Source of the DNA: an uncultured Lentisphaerota bacterium
Lineage (GTDB): Bacteria > Verrucomicrobiota > Kiritimatiellia > CAIQIC01
Reading direction: 5' to 3'
DNA: 64,000 nt
Assembly: GCA_903889245.1 (NCBI GenBank)
Contig: CAISWQ010000102.1
Span: forward strand, 1-64,000
Shown: piece after piece, positions 1 to 9,426 of the stretch
How the letters are laid out: the number at the start of each line of letters is the position of its first letter
Numbering within the stretch: position 1 is the stretch's first letter
Made by a program: the position numbers and the translations under genes
Notes under the pieces: model-generated
Told to the model about the DNA's origin: nothing
Databases searched by the model: none
Seen by the model: only the letters and a program-made list of their open reading frames with translations

Positions 1-124
1 CCCCCCTTGGGGGGCGGGAAGGTTCCGGTCCCGCCACCAATCCCACCACACCCACCCGGTGACATGACCACCCTCTTCCAACCATCCACCCGACCCCCCA
101 AGTGGTGCACTTGGTCCTTGCGCC

Positions 125-201
125 CGCGGGCTTGGAAAAAACAGCGCGAGCTTTTCCCATCCTTGGAAAAACGCCTGTCCCGGTTTTCCAATCCCTGGAA
201 C
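125..201. repeat. Palindrome family A array, 3 units (first degenerate), centres 130/161/193
   Basis: CGCGGGCTTGG, CCCATCCTTGG, CCAATCCCTGG with TTTT/AAAA flanks. Confidence 0.85.
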
Positions 202-205
202 GCCG

Positions 206-1558
206 TCAGACCTCCGGGTGCTGCCACGGCGCGCGGTAGGGCCGGCGCAGCAGTTGCGTCGCCGCCGGATCGCCGGTGACGATGCGCTGCCGCGGGTCAT
301 AGACCAGCCCGCGGCCGAGGTTCAGGCCCACGTTCGCGAGGATGCAACTCGCGGTGGAGATGTGGCCAGCCTCGATATCGGCGACGGGCCGGCCGCGGCT
401 CGCGATGGCGGCGAGGAAGTCGAGCATGTGCCGGCGCGTCGCGGGAGCGGCGTTGAGCTCGATCTTTTTCTCGGTCACGTCCTCGGGATATTTCTCCTTC
501 TCGAAGAGGCACTCGAAGTGCAGCGGCTTGGCGGTCTTGTCCAGCGGGATGTAGTCCGCGCGCATGGTGCTGGCCTTGAGCGTGCCCTTGTCGCCGTAGA
601 TGAACAGCGCCCACGGATAGTCGGGGTCGGGCGGCGAACCCCACGAGCGGTGCTGCCAGACGCAGTTGAACTGGTCGTACTCGAACGTCGCGGTCTGCGT
701 GTCGGAGATGTTCGACTTGCCGCCCTTCTGGACCAGGATGCCGCCGGTGGAACTGACGCGCTTGGGCCAGCCGAGGTTCAGCATCCAGCGCGCGGTGTCG
801 AACATGTGGACGCACATGTCGCCGAGGATGCCGTTGCCATACTCCATGAACGTGCGCCACCAACGCAGGTGCGGCAGGCCGTCGTAGGGCCGCAGCGGCG
901 CGGGGCCGGTCCACATCTCGTAGTCGAGAAAGTCCGGCACCGGCTCGACCGGCGGATTGCCGTTGGCGCGCATGGGGAAATAGCAGCACATCTCGACGTG
1001 GCCGACCGTGCCAAGCAGCCCGGCCTCGACGACCTGCTTCTTCACGTCAATCAGGTGCGGCGTACTCTTGCGCTGCGTGCCCACCTGCACCACGCGGCCG
1101 CAGTTGCGCGCGGCGGCAACCATGGCCTCGCCCTCGAGCACGTCCACGCTGATCGGCTTCTGCACATAGACATCAGCGCCCGCCTTGACCGCGTCAATCA
1201 TCTGGAGCGCGTGCCAGTGGTCGGGACTGCCGATGAGCACGATTTCCGGCTGATGCTCTTTCAGCAGTTGGCGGTAGTCGGTGTAGGTCGGCGGCGCCTT
1301 GCCGGATTTCTGCCGCTGGCTGATGAGCTGCACGGCGCCATCGAGCATGTGGCGGTCGGGGTCGCAGACGGCGACGACCTCCACGGGCGCGACCTGGATC
1401 AGGCGGAACAGGTCGCTCTTGCCGTACCAGCCCGCGCCGATCAGCGCGACGCGGCGCGTCCGCTGCACCAGGTCAACGCCATACGCGCCGAGCGCCGAGA
1501 ACGCGAAGGCGGCCGAGGCCGTTTGCAGGAAGCGACGACGGGAGATGTGGAAGCTCAT
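206..1558 (-). CDS. Gfo/Idh/MocA family oxidoreductase with Tat signal
   Basis: MSFHISRRRFLQTASAAFAF Tat motif; ALIGAGWYGKSDL Rossmann start; VYVQKPISVDVLEGEAM motif. Start trimmed from ORF 206..1657. Confidence 0.88.
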   Translation of the reverse strand: MSFHISRRRFLQTASAAFAFSALGAYGVDLVQRTRRVALIGAGWYGKSDLFRLIQVAPVEVVAVCDPDRHMLDGAVQLISQRQKSGKAPPTYTDYRQLLKEHQPEIVLIGSPDHWHALQMIDAVKAGADVYVQKPISVDVLEGEAMVAAARNCGRVVQVGTQRKSTPHLIDVKKQVVEAGLLGTVGHVEMCCYFPMRANGNPPVEPVPDFLDYEMWTGPAPLRPYDGLPHLRWWRTFMEYGNGILGDMCVHMFDTARWMLNLGWPKRVSSTGGILVQKGGKSNISDTQTATFEYDQFNCVWQHRSWGSPPDPDYPWALFIYGDKGTLKASTMRADYIPLDKTAKPLHFECLFEKEKYPEDVTEKKIELNAAPATRRHMLDFLAAIASRGRPVADIEAGHISTASCILANVGLNLGRGLVYDPRQRIVTGDPAATQLLRRPYRAPWQHPEV

Positions 1559-1724
1559 ACCGGGCTGCTCCGGCGGCGGGAACCGGGAAGGCCCACGTTG
1601 TTGCGGGCGGTCGGCGCCATGCCTGACCATTCCTGCCGCACCGCGCACTGATAGCAAGCCGCCCTGTCGGCGGCAATCCGAAACACGCCGTGGTGCAGCG
1701 GGAGCAGCCTAACCACAGGAGCGG

Positions 1725-2990
1725 TCAGCCTTGCGGCGGCGGCGGGGGCGCCTTGGGGAAAAAGATATGCACGCAATCGGGGCAAAGGCCGTGGCTGAAC
1801 ATCGCATCCGAATGGTCGGTGATATAGGTTTCGAGTTGGTTCCAGTAGCCTTTGTCATCGCGGATTTTCTTGCAATGGCCGCAGATGGGCAGCAGACCGC
1901 TCAAGATTTTGACATCCGACAGGGCCCGCTCGCGCTCCGAAACCAGCCGCTCCCGCTCGGCCTCCGCCCTCCGGCGCCCGGTGATATCCTGCACGCTGGA
2001 GAGGATGCAAGGCTCACCGCCAATCTGTACGAAGCCGGCGGAGAACAGCGTGGTCAGCAGATCCCCGCTCTTCCGACGAAACGGTAGTTCCAGCCCCTCA
2101 ATAAGGCCGCGCGCGGTCAACTGCTGCACCACCGCCATGCGCGCTTCCGCTTGCGGCCACAGATGCAGCTCCTCGGTGGTCCGGCCCACGGCCTCGGCAG
2201 AGGTGTAACCGGAAAGCTTCGTGAACCCATCGTTGACTTCCACAATCTGCCCATCGCTCGCACGGGTCAGCGTGAGCGCGTAGGGCGCGGAACGAAAGGC
2301 GGTGGAAAACTTCTGTTCCTGCGTCCGGATATCCTGTAGCAGGCGCTTGTTGACCATCAACCCCAGCGCGTAGGTCAGGCAGATGAACTGCATCTGGTAA
2401 ATAATGTGGAACACCGTCTCTGCGGAGCCGGAGTGGAAATAGTCGCTGTCCGGCTCCGGGTGCAACCAGGTCATAACCACCCGATAGGCGAAGATCAGGG
2501 TGTACGTTCCAAACACCACCCCCACCCAGAAGGTGAGAGGACGCTGCACCGGCGCCACCCGGCGGAACAACAGCCAGACACATTGCAGGGTGACCAGCAG
2601 GAGCGCCAGGGCCAGATTCAGATTACGACCCCAGAGCGAGGGGCTGATGAGCGTCCAGTAGGTGTGCAGTCCCACGAACACCGCCAGCAGCACATAGTTG
2701 TGGGTTTGCGGCCCACGCCGGCCGAGAAATCGCTCCAGCCCCTGGTAGCCGCAGATGGCCCCCCAGATGACCATGGCATTCGAGGGGATCATGGAGAGCC
2801 AATCAGGGATGAGACCCCGCACGACAATCAGGATCAAGCCCGCGGTTTGCAGAGCGAAGTCGGCGGCCCAATAGCCCACGCCGTCGAACCGTTTATGGTT
2901 CTGCCGCCACAAAGCCACGATCAGCAGCGTGCAGACCACGTCGGTAATGACACCGCTGAAAACCGCCGTACGTAAATCAAGTGCGATCAT
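1725..2990 (-). CDS. Membrane PAS-domain sensory protein with C-terminal HCKKIRDDKGYWNQLE...HGLCPDC module
   Basis: Several hydrophobic N-terminal segments, one PAS domain (FRSAPYALTLTRASDGQIVEVNDGFTKLSGYT), short Cys-containing C-terminus; no kinase or GGDEF motif seen. Confidence 0.75.
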   Translation of the reverse strand: MIALDLRTAVFSGVITDVVCTLLIVALWRQNHKRFDGVGYWAADFALQTAGLILIVVRGLIPDWLSMIPSNAMVIWGAICGYQGLERFLGRRGPQTHNYVLLAVFVGLHTYWTLISPSLWGRNLNLALALLLVTLQCVWLLFRRVAPVQRPLTFWVGVVFGTYTLIFAYRVVMTWLHPEPDSDYFHSGSAETVFHIIYQMQFICLTYALGLMVNKRLLQDIRTQEQKFSTAFRSAPYALTLTRASDGQIVEVNDGFTKLSGYTSAEAVGRTTEELHLWPQAEARMAVVQQLTARGLIEGLELPFRRKSGDLLTTLFSAGFVQIGGEPCILSSVQDITGRRRAEAERERLVSERERALSDVKILSGLLPICGHCKKIRDDKGYWNQLETYITDHSDAMFSHGLCPDCVHIFFPKAPPPPPQG

Positions 2991-3318
2991 CTCTTCACTG
3001 CACCATTCCACCCCCTTCAAGCACCAGACACCTGCACCAAGGCATCCGCAGACATCACGCCAGGGCCACACCCACTGCCGAGCGCGGCGGATGCTAGGCA
3101 ATGGCCGGGGCCGGGTCAAGCACCGCGCGCGAACATTCGACCAGCGGTTGTAAAAAATTCCCCGGTCTCATTGACACGCCGTCTGTGATCTGGTAAGCGA
3201 CTCGCGGTTTCAACGCACAAGAAACCGCAAGCGGTGTGGCGGCGTGATGTCGTCATAGGAAATTTGGATGGTCGGGCCGCCATCCAGTAAATCGCATAAC
3301 GATTGACTGGAGGCTGTC

Positions 3319-3651
3319 ATGCCCGACGCGGGTGAGAAGCCGGTCACCGGGGCCGGTTGTTTGTTGCGTACCTACTGGATGCTAGCCGGTAAGGCCCTGC
3401 TGGTACTACTGGCCATCTTCATTGCCCAACAGAAGGGTCTCGACTTTACCTACCACGATCTCCTGTACTGGCTGGTAACCGGCTCGGTCGTGGCGGCACG
3501 CTTCTGGGATATTCACTATCTGCAAGGCCAGACGGCCGATGGCAGGCCGGCCACCCCGCAACAGTGGCGACGCTACAGCCTCGTGCTGCTCAGCGTGGCG
3601 GCCCTGTTCTGGGGTTTGAGTCATGGGCTGGCCAGGCTGCACGGCAATTAG
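3319..3651 (+). CDS. Small hypothetical membrane protein
   Basis: 110 aa, hydrophobic segments, directly upstream of a glycosyltransferase operon. Confidence 0.55.
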   Translation: MPDAGEKPVTGAGCLLRTYWMLAGKALLVLLAIFIAQQKGLDFTYHDLLYWLVTGSVVAARFWDIHYLQGQTADGRPATPQQWRRYSLVLLSVAALFWGLSHGLARLHGN

Positions 3652-3664
3652 AGAGCGCTTGTTG

Positions 3665-5554
3665 ATGGAAACCCGCAAATATATTCAACAGGGGTTGCTC
3701 TACGGTGCGCTCCCGCTGCTGGCCTTCGTCGCGACGTGGTGGCTGCATCGTTTTATCCTGCACGGCGCACCCATTACGACCGACGAAAACAGCTATGTCT
3801 TTCAAGCCTATAATTTTCTGGCCGGTGTCATCGCCCGCCCGTGTCCGCCCCTGCCGGAAGGTTTTTTCCATGCGATGATCATTTGCGATGAACGGGTGGG
3901 CTGGCTGTCCCGCTATCCACCCGGCCACTCGTTGTGGCTGGTGCCGGGCTGCCTGCTGCAACAACCCCATCTCATGGTTGCGCTGGCCGCAGCCCTGTCG
4001 GTGCTGCTCATGGCCCGCATCGGGTCGGTGTTGGGTGGGCCTGTTACCTGGCTGGCGCCCCTGCTTCTTTTGCTGTCGCCCTTCTTTCTCTTCACGCATG
4101 GCACCTTGCTCGGACACAGCAGTGGTTTACTGGCCACGCTGGTGCTCTTGTATGCGTTTCTGCGCTGGCAACAGGAGGACAGGCTGCTTTATGCGGCGCT
4201 GGCCGGCCTGGGTTGGAGTTGGCTTTATTTGAACCGCACCTATACCGCCATGTTGTTCGTGCCGCCGCTGGCCCTCTATGGTCTGTTCACGCTGTACCGG
4301 CAGTTTCGCCAACGCACAGCCTGGCTTGGCCTGCTGTTGTTCGCGGGCACGTCCGCGTTGGGGGTGGTGCTGATCTTGGTCTATAACCATCTGGCCCTTG
4401 GTGACGCGTGGACCATGACCTACCTCTATTTCCGGCCCACGGAGACCCTCGGCTTCGGCGTCAAGCAGATTGACCATGCGCGAATTGTGCATACGTTGGC
4501 CGAGGGTCTGCGCATGTTGGGGCAAAACCTGCGCCTCTATGACCACTGGCTTTTCGGCTTCACCGGGTCCCTGGGTATAACGGGGCTGGCCTTCCTGGCA
4601 GGTTGGCGTAAAAAATGGAGCCCCTTGCTGCTCATGATGCCCATCATGGTGTGGGCCGGTTATGTCCTCTTCTGGTATCACGGCCCGCACGAGGTGGGGC
4701 CGGCTTATTACACGGAAACCCTGCCCTTCATTATTTTGGGCGCAGCCTTGGGGCTGGCCCGCCTGTTCGTGTGGTTACAGAGGCAACACTGGGGTTGGCG
4801 CTGCGGGCTGCTCCTGCTCTGCGGTGGCTGGCTGATGGTGGCAGCGCACTTCATGGCGCAGCAGGCTTCGGCCTTGGAGGCCCAGTGTCAACCGCTCGCC
4901 ACGTTGCAGCAGGTGGTGCGACAAGCGCCACCTAACTCCGCCGTCGTCATCCCCGCCGACACGCCCTTTTCCAGCCGGCGGTTCGGCCCGTTGCTTTTCA
5001 ACCCACAAGGGCTGGAGAGCCAACCCGTACTTGTCCGTTCCGCTGGAGGCCTGAACGGCAGTCTGATGCCCAAGCTATTCCCCGACCGCCGGCTCCTTAT
5101 GCTGTCGCAGCAGGATGGTCGCCCCCAGTTGGTCCCGCTACCTCCTGCTGCCGCACACTACCGGCTTGAGCCGCAGGATCTCTACTACCGGACAGGCGAG
5201 CGCCAGCGCGCCACCAAGTCCCAGACTATGCTGCTGGTGGCACAACAGGCGAAGGATCGCCCCGGCTTCTTCGCTTTCGGACAGACGGCCTGGTTGCCCC
5301 CGGGCCGGTTCGCCATCGAATTTGATCTCACCATCAGCCAGACCACAAACGACACGACCGTGGCGACCGTAGAACTGGCGCGTCACAGCGGACGGGAGAT
5401 CGTGGCGCGGCAGGAGTGCCGACAGAGCACAGAGACCCCTCCCCGCCTGACACTCTGCACGACCAATTTTTTTGAAATAGAGCCGCGCGTGTATTTTCAC
5501 GGTCACGGTGCTGTGACACTGCGCGGCATCACCATACAGGAACTCACCCCATGA
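3665..5554 (+). CDS. Polytopic membrane glycosyltransferase (GT39/ArnT-like)
   Basis: Multi-TM; TTDENSYVFQAYNFLAG and RYPPGHSLWL resemble the N-terminal loop of PMT-type enzymes. Start chosen at MET inside ORF 3623..5554. Confidence 0.75.
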   Translation: METRKYIQQGLLYGALPLLAFVATWWLHRFILHGAPITTDENSYVFQAYNFLAGVIARPCPPLPEGFFHAMIICDERVGWLSRYPPGHSLWLVPGCLLQQPHLMVALAAALSVLLMARIGSVLGGPVTWLAPLLLLLSPFFLFTHGTLLGHSSGLLATLVLLYAFLRWQQEDRLLYAALAGLGWSWLYLNRTYTAMLFVPPLALYGLFTLYRQFRQRTAWLGLLLFAGTSALGVVLILVYNHLALGDAWTMTYLYFRPTETLGFGVKQIDHARIVHTLAEGLRMLGQNLRLYDHWLFGFTGSLGITGLAFLAGWRKKWSPLLLMMPIMVWAGYVLFWYHGPHEVGPAYYTETLPFIILGAALGLARLFVWLQRQHWGWRCGLLLLCGGWLMVAAHFMAQQASALEAQCQPLATLQQVVRQAPPNSAVVIPADTPFSSRRFGPLLFNPQGLESQPVLVRSAGGLNGSLMPKLFPDRRLLMLSQQDGRPQLVPLPPAAAHYRLEPQDLYYRTGERQRATKSQTMLLVAQQAKDRPGFFAFGQTAWLPPGRFAIEFDLTISQTTNDTTVATVELARHSGREIVARQECRQSTETPPRLTLCTTNFFEIEPRVYFHGHGAVTLRGITIQELTP

Positions 5555-6267
5555 CCACGGCCCTTCACACCACGACGGCAAACCCGCCCGTAGCGCAGAT
5601 AGATGTGGTGGTGCCCGTGCTCAACGAGCTGGACATGTTGCCCCGCTTTCTGGAACGGGTCCGCGCCTTGCCCCTGCCCTTGCATTTGATCTTTGTGGAT
5701 AACGGATCCACGGATGGGACCCTGCCTTTTTTACGGGAACAGACGGATGTTCAACTGATCGAGCATGGCCAGAATCTGGGTTATGGCCGCTCCCTCGCCG
5801 ACGGCCTGCTGGCCTCGACCGCCCCACGAGTCATCATTCTGGACGCTGACTGCGAATATCCACCCGAAGCCATCCCTGCTTTGCTGACGGCCCTGGAGCA
5901 GACGGCCATGGTCTATGCCAGCCGTTTTCTGAACGCCAGACAGGTGGCTATGGCGCCTCTGCGCCGGTGGGGGAACCGCGGCCTGACGGCCCTCTTCAAT
6001 CTGCTCTACGGCCAACAGTTGACCGACCTTTACACGGGCATGAAGGCCCTGCGACGCTCCGCCTTTACGGGGCTGACGTTCACCCGCGGCGGCTTTGAGC
6101 ATGTGATGGAACTCTCGGCCAAGGTGGCGCGGCGCGGCGTGCATATCGGCGAAGTCCCGGTGGCCTATACCCCGCGGCAGACAGGACGCTCCAAGATGCA
6201 ACATGTTCCTGAATTCCTGAAGGCCGTTGGCTGCCTGCTCTATTATCGCGGGGGGTGTCATGACTGA
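5551..6267 (+). CDS. Glycosyltransferase family 2 (polyprenyl-phosphate sugar synthase-like)
   Basis: VVVPVLNELDMLPRFLERV, FVDNGSTDGT, VIILDADCEYPPEAI. Confidence 0.88.
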   Translation: MTTALHTTTANPPVAQIDVVVPVLNELDMLPRFLERVRALPLPLHLIFVDNGSTDGTLPFLREQTDVQLIEHGQNLGYGRSLADGLLASTAPRVIILDADCEYPPEAIPALLTALEQTAMVYASRFLNARQVAMAPLRRWGNRGLTALFNLLYGQQLTDLYTGMKALRRSAFTGLTFTRGGFEHVMELSAKVARRGVHIGEVPVAYTPRQTGRSKMQHVPEFLKAVGCLLYYRGGCHD

Positions 6268-7699
6268 ACGCATCAGCCTGATCCCGGCCGCCGGCCGGGG
6301 AACCCGCGCCTACCCTTACACCCGAAACATCCCCAAGGGCCTGCTCAAGGTGGCTGGCAAACCGTTGCTGGAACACCTGGTGGAACTGCAACGCGACCAG
6401 TTGAAAGTTGAGCACATTTACATGGTTGTCGGCGCCACCGGACAACAAATCCGCGATTATTTTGGCGATGGCAGCCGCTGGGGCGTCCGGATTGACTATC
6501 TCCAAAATGACCGTGTGGATTTGGGCCTGGCCTATTCCGTGGCCCTCGGCGCACAGGTCATCCGCGAACCCTTCTGGTTAATGCTCTCCGATGAGTTCTA
6601 TCAGGACACCAACCATGGCGCGCTGGCCAGCCTGACGTTGAGCGCTGATCAACTGGGCTACTGCGGGCTGATGCAATCGCAGGACTGGGATCGCATCCGC
6701 CGCAACTACACGGTCACCCTCGAAGGCGGACGCGTCACCCGGTTGCTGGAAAAGCCGAAGGAGCGGCAAGGCGACCTGCTGGGCACGGGCACCTTGCTGC
6801 TGTCGCCCAAAATCTTTGACCTGCTCAAGCAGGCCTTGGCCGCCGCCACCAAACCGCCGGATTTCATCGGGGTGTTGGATCAGGCGGTCCGCGCCGGCGC
6901 ACTGCTCCGGCCGCTGCTGCTCACCGGCCACTACCTCAACATCAACGAGGTGGACAGCCTGAACTGGGCCAATTTTCTCGGGCGCAGCCGCCAGTTGCCG
7001 ACCGCGAGTATCAGTGTCGTCGTGCAATCCTTGGGCACCGAGACCGGGCTCGCCCGTGTGGCGGCCGAGTTCAACGAGTTGCCCCCTGTCACCGAAGTCC
7101 TCGTGGTGGTGCCGTCCGGAATCCATCAACCAGCCTGGAGCCATGCACTCGCCAAGGTGCGCTGGCTCCCCGCCCCTCCGGGCTGTGCTGAATATGGCAG
7201 CCTGATCGCCTACGGCCTGGATCAGGCCCGGGGCGATATCCTGACGGTCGTGGAAGGCGCGTACTCTTTTCTCCCGCGCGACCTAGCCAAACTGCTCGCC
7301 TACTTGGCGGACGCCGATCTGGTGTTGGGCACCCGGACCACACGCCAACTGATCCAGCAGGGCAGCCGTATGCGCGGCAGCGTGCGCCTGGCGCATCTTT
7401 TTCTGGCCGGCCTGATCGAGGTGCTCTGGCTCGGTCACCACATCCGCCTGACCGACGCGGGCTGCACCTTCCGCGCCCTCTGGCGGCACAGCTATCTGGA
7501 TATTCGCGACCGCCTGCACAGCATCGGCCCCGAATATGTGCTTGAGATGGATATCGAAACCCTGCGCGCCCGCAAGCGTCTGATCGAAGTGCCCGTCAGT
7601 TTTCTCCACACCAACGAAACGCTGGCCGAACGCTATCAGCATCCGCGCGTGTTCTTCCAGATGCTCTGGACGATCCTGCGGAAACGCTGGGGCGCTTGA
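6260..7699 (+). CDS. Fusion of N-terminal sugar nucleotidyltransferase and C-terminal GT2-like domain
   Basis: LIPAAGRGTRAYPYTRNIPKGLLKVAGKPLLEH nucleotidyltransferase signature; C-terminal YGSLIAYGLDQARGDILTVVEGAYSF and VLGTRTTRQL GT2-like. Confidence 0.8.
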   Translation: MTERISLIPAAGRGTRAYPYTRNIPKGLLKVAGKPLLEHLVELQRDQLKVEHIYMVVGATGQQIRDYFGDGSRWGVRIDYLQNDRVDLGLAYSVALGAQVIREPFWLMLSDEFYQDTNHGALASLTLSADQLGYCGLMQSQDWDRIRRNYTVTLEGGRVTRLLEKPKERQGDLLGTGTLLLSPKIFDLLKQALAAATKPPDFIGVLDQAVRAGALLRPLLLTGHYLNINEVDSLNWANFLGRSRQLPTASISVVVQSLGTETGLARVAAEFNELPPVTEVLVVVPSGIHQPAWSHALAKVRWLPAPPGCAEYGSLIAYGLDQARGDILTVVEGAYSFLPRDLAKLLAYLADADLVLGTRTTRQLIQQGSRMRGSVRLAHLFLAGLIEVLWLGHHIRLTDAGCTFRALWRHSYLDIRDRLHSIGPEYVLEMDIETLRARKRLIEVPVSFLHTNETLAERYQHPRVFFQMLWTILRKRWGA

Positions 7700-7704
7700 C
7701 CGTA

Positions 7705-8634
7705 TCAGGCCGGAGGACGGTGCAAGATCAGTGCGAGATAGAGCGCATAAAGAAGGAGCAATAGCACGCCGCGCCGGCGCGTGATGAAGCCCGACCGCGG
7801 CGGATAGGAGAACAGCACCGCCACCACGCCGCAGGAAAGCGCGACGAGCAATTCCCGTGCGCCCACGGTGATCGGGTGCAGGATGGCGGCCACGGCGATG
7901 ATGAAGAGGCCGTTGAAGATATTGCTGCCCAGAATCGTCCCCAAGCCCACCTCGTCGTGTTTGCGCAGTTTGGCCATGAGCGTGGTCGCCAACTCCGGCA
8001 CGGAGGTGCCCACCGCCACCACGGTGGACCCGATGATAAACTCGTCCAAGCCCCACGCCTGCGCCATACCGCGTGCGCCCAGAACAATCAACTTGCCGGC
8101 GGCGATCAGCAAGAGCAGTCCCAGTGCGCCGGAACCGAGGGCGGACCAACCGCGCCGGGCGCCAAGGATGGGACCGGCCGCACTCCGCTGCCGCCGCGCC
8201 TCGCGGAGCACCGCGATCAACCAGCCGCCGAACAGGGCCAGCAAAAGAAAACCCTCAAGGCGTGTCAGCGTGCCGTCCCAGAAGAGTACACCGAGCACGA
8301 GCGGTGAGAGCAGGGCGACGGGGAAATCCCGCTTGAGGCTGTCGCGCGGGCTCTGGATACCGGAGATCACCAGCGCCACGGCCAGAATCAACGCCACATT
8401 CACGACGTTGCTGCCGAGCGCATCGCCGAGCGAAATCTCGGGTTCGCCCGCCAGGGCCGAATTGACCGCCACGGTGAGCTCGGGACTGGAGGTGGCAAAC
8501 GCCGCGACGGTGGCCCCGATGATCCCCGGCGCGATCCGCGCCCACTGCGCCAGCCCCACGGCGCCGCGCACAAAAAGTTCGCCGCCCAAGCCCGCGCAAA
8601 CCAGACCGGCCAGCAATGCCAGATAAGCTTGCAT
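7705..8634 (-). CDS. Calcium/sodium antiporter family protein (CaCA, YrbG-like)
   Basis: Duplicated alpha repeats: GATVAAFATSSPELTVAVNSALAGEPEISLGDALGSNVVN and GSTVVAVGTSVPELATTLMAKLRKHDEVGLGTILGSNIFN. Confidence 0.92.
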   Translation of the reverse strand: MQAYLALLAGLVCAGLGGELFVRGAVGLAQWARIAPGIIGATVAAFATSSPELTVAVNSALAGEPEISLGDALGSNVVNVALILAVALVISGIQSPRDSLKRDFPVALLSPLVLGVLFWDGTLTRLEGFLLLALFGGWLIAVLREARRQRSAAGPILGARRGWSALGSGALGLLLLIAAGKLIVLGARGMAQAWGLDEFIIGSTVVAVGTSVPELATTLMAKLRKHDEVGLGTILGSNIFNGLFIIAVAAILHPITVGARELLVALSCGVVAVLFSYPPRSGFITRRRGVLLLLLYALYLALILHRPPA

Positions 8635-8729
8635 GGCGACATGATAAGGCTGGCGCGCGTCCTGCCAAGCCAAACCGCCATAAACCTGTCGGGTGGCCCA
8701 CCACCACACATGGATGAGATTTTTTTCCA

Positions 8730-8774
8730 CCCCAAAAATGAAAACCGGGTTCTCCAAGACATGGAAAACCCGGC
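8730..8774 (-). terminator. Putative Rho-independent terminator after the GYF-domain gene
   Basis: On the minus strand: CCGGGTT / AACCCGG stem followed by TTTTCATTTTT. Confidence 0.65.
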
Positions 8775-8799
8775 ACGACCCTTACCTGCACTGGATAGC

Positions 8800-9360
8800 T
8801 TAGTGCGGCTGAATCCGCGAGATCATCGCGAAGATGAAGCCGAAGTAGACGACCATGAAGACGATCACGGAGATGAACATCAGGATATAGGCCCACCCGG
8901 CCGTCTTGAAGGCGTAGCGCAATTTCTCCAACAAGGGTTGCATGGCCGGGTCAATGGCCGGCAGGGTCACCAGCAGGTTCTTGGCACCGAGAAAGGCCAC
9001 GCCGCTCATAATCAGGGGCACGCCATAGAGGATGTAGATGCATGAGAGGCACGCAAATACGCCGCTGATGATTTGCATCACCGCGCAGAAGGTCATCCAG
9101 CCGCCCAAGCCCTGCGGGATGCCGGCCGCGCCGCCCGCTGCCGGGGCCGCCGCGACGGCTGCCGCCGTCGGTGCTACGCCCGCCGCCTGCTGTTGCAGGG
9201 CCGCCACCGAGTTGGCCGGCGCCCAGCTCGCCATACCCTCGCTCCAGACCAGCGTCGCCGCCGGGATCTGCCCGATGGCGAGCATCTGCTTGAGTTCACT
9301 CTCCGCGACCGGTCCTTTCTTTTCCTGCCCGTCCGACGAGTAATACCAATTTTTTTCCAT
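8800..9360 (-). CDS. GYF_2-domain membrane protein
   Basis: WYYSSDGQEKKGPVAESELKQMLAIGQIPAATLVWSEGMASWAP then several TM segments. Confidence 0.8.
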   Translation of the reverse strand: MEKNWYYSSDGQEKKGPVAESELKQMLAIGQIPAATLVWSEGMASWAPANSVAALQQQAAGVAPTAAAVAAAPAAGGAAGIPQGLGGWMTFCAVMQIISGVFACLSCIYILYGVPLIMSGVAFLGAKNLLVTLPAIDPAMQPLLEKLRYAFKTAGWAYILMFISVIVFMVVYFGFIFAMISRIQPH

Positions 9361-9426
9361 GGCTGACTCCTATGGGTTGAAGGTTGCGCGGAGCATAAAG
9401 AGTCGCCCCGAAAATGCAAGCCGGCA

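Noticed and set aside
218-1651. 477-aa plus-strand ORF over the Gfo/Idh gene
   Set aside because: Antisense shadow ORF with low-complexity composition and no recognisable motif.
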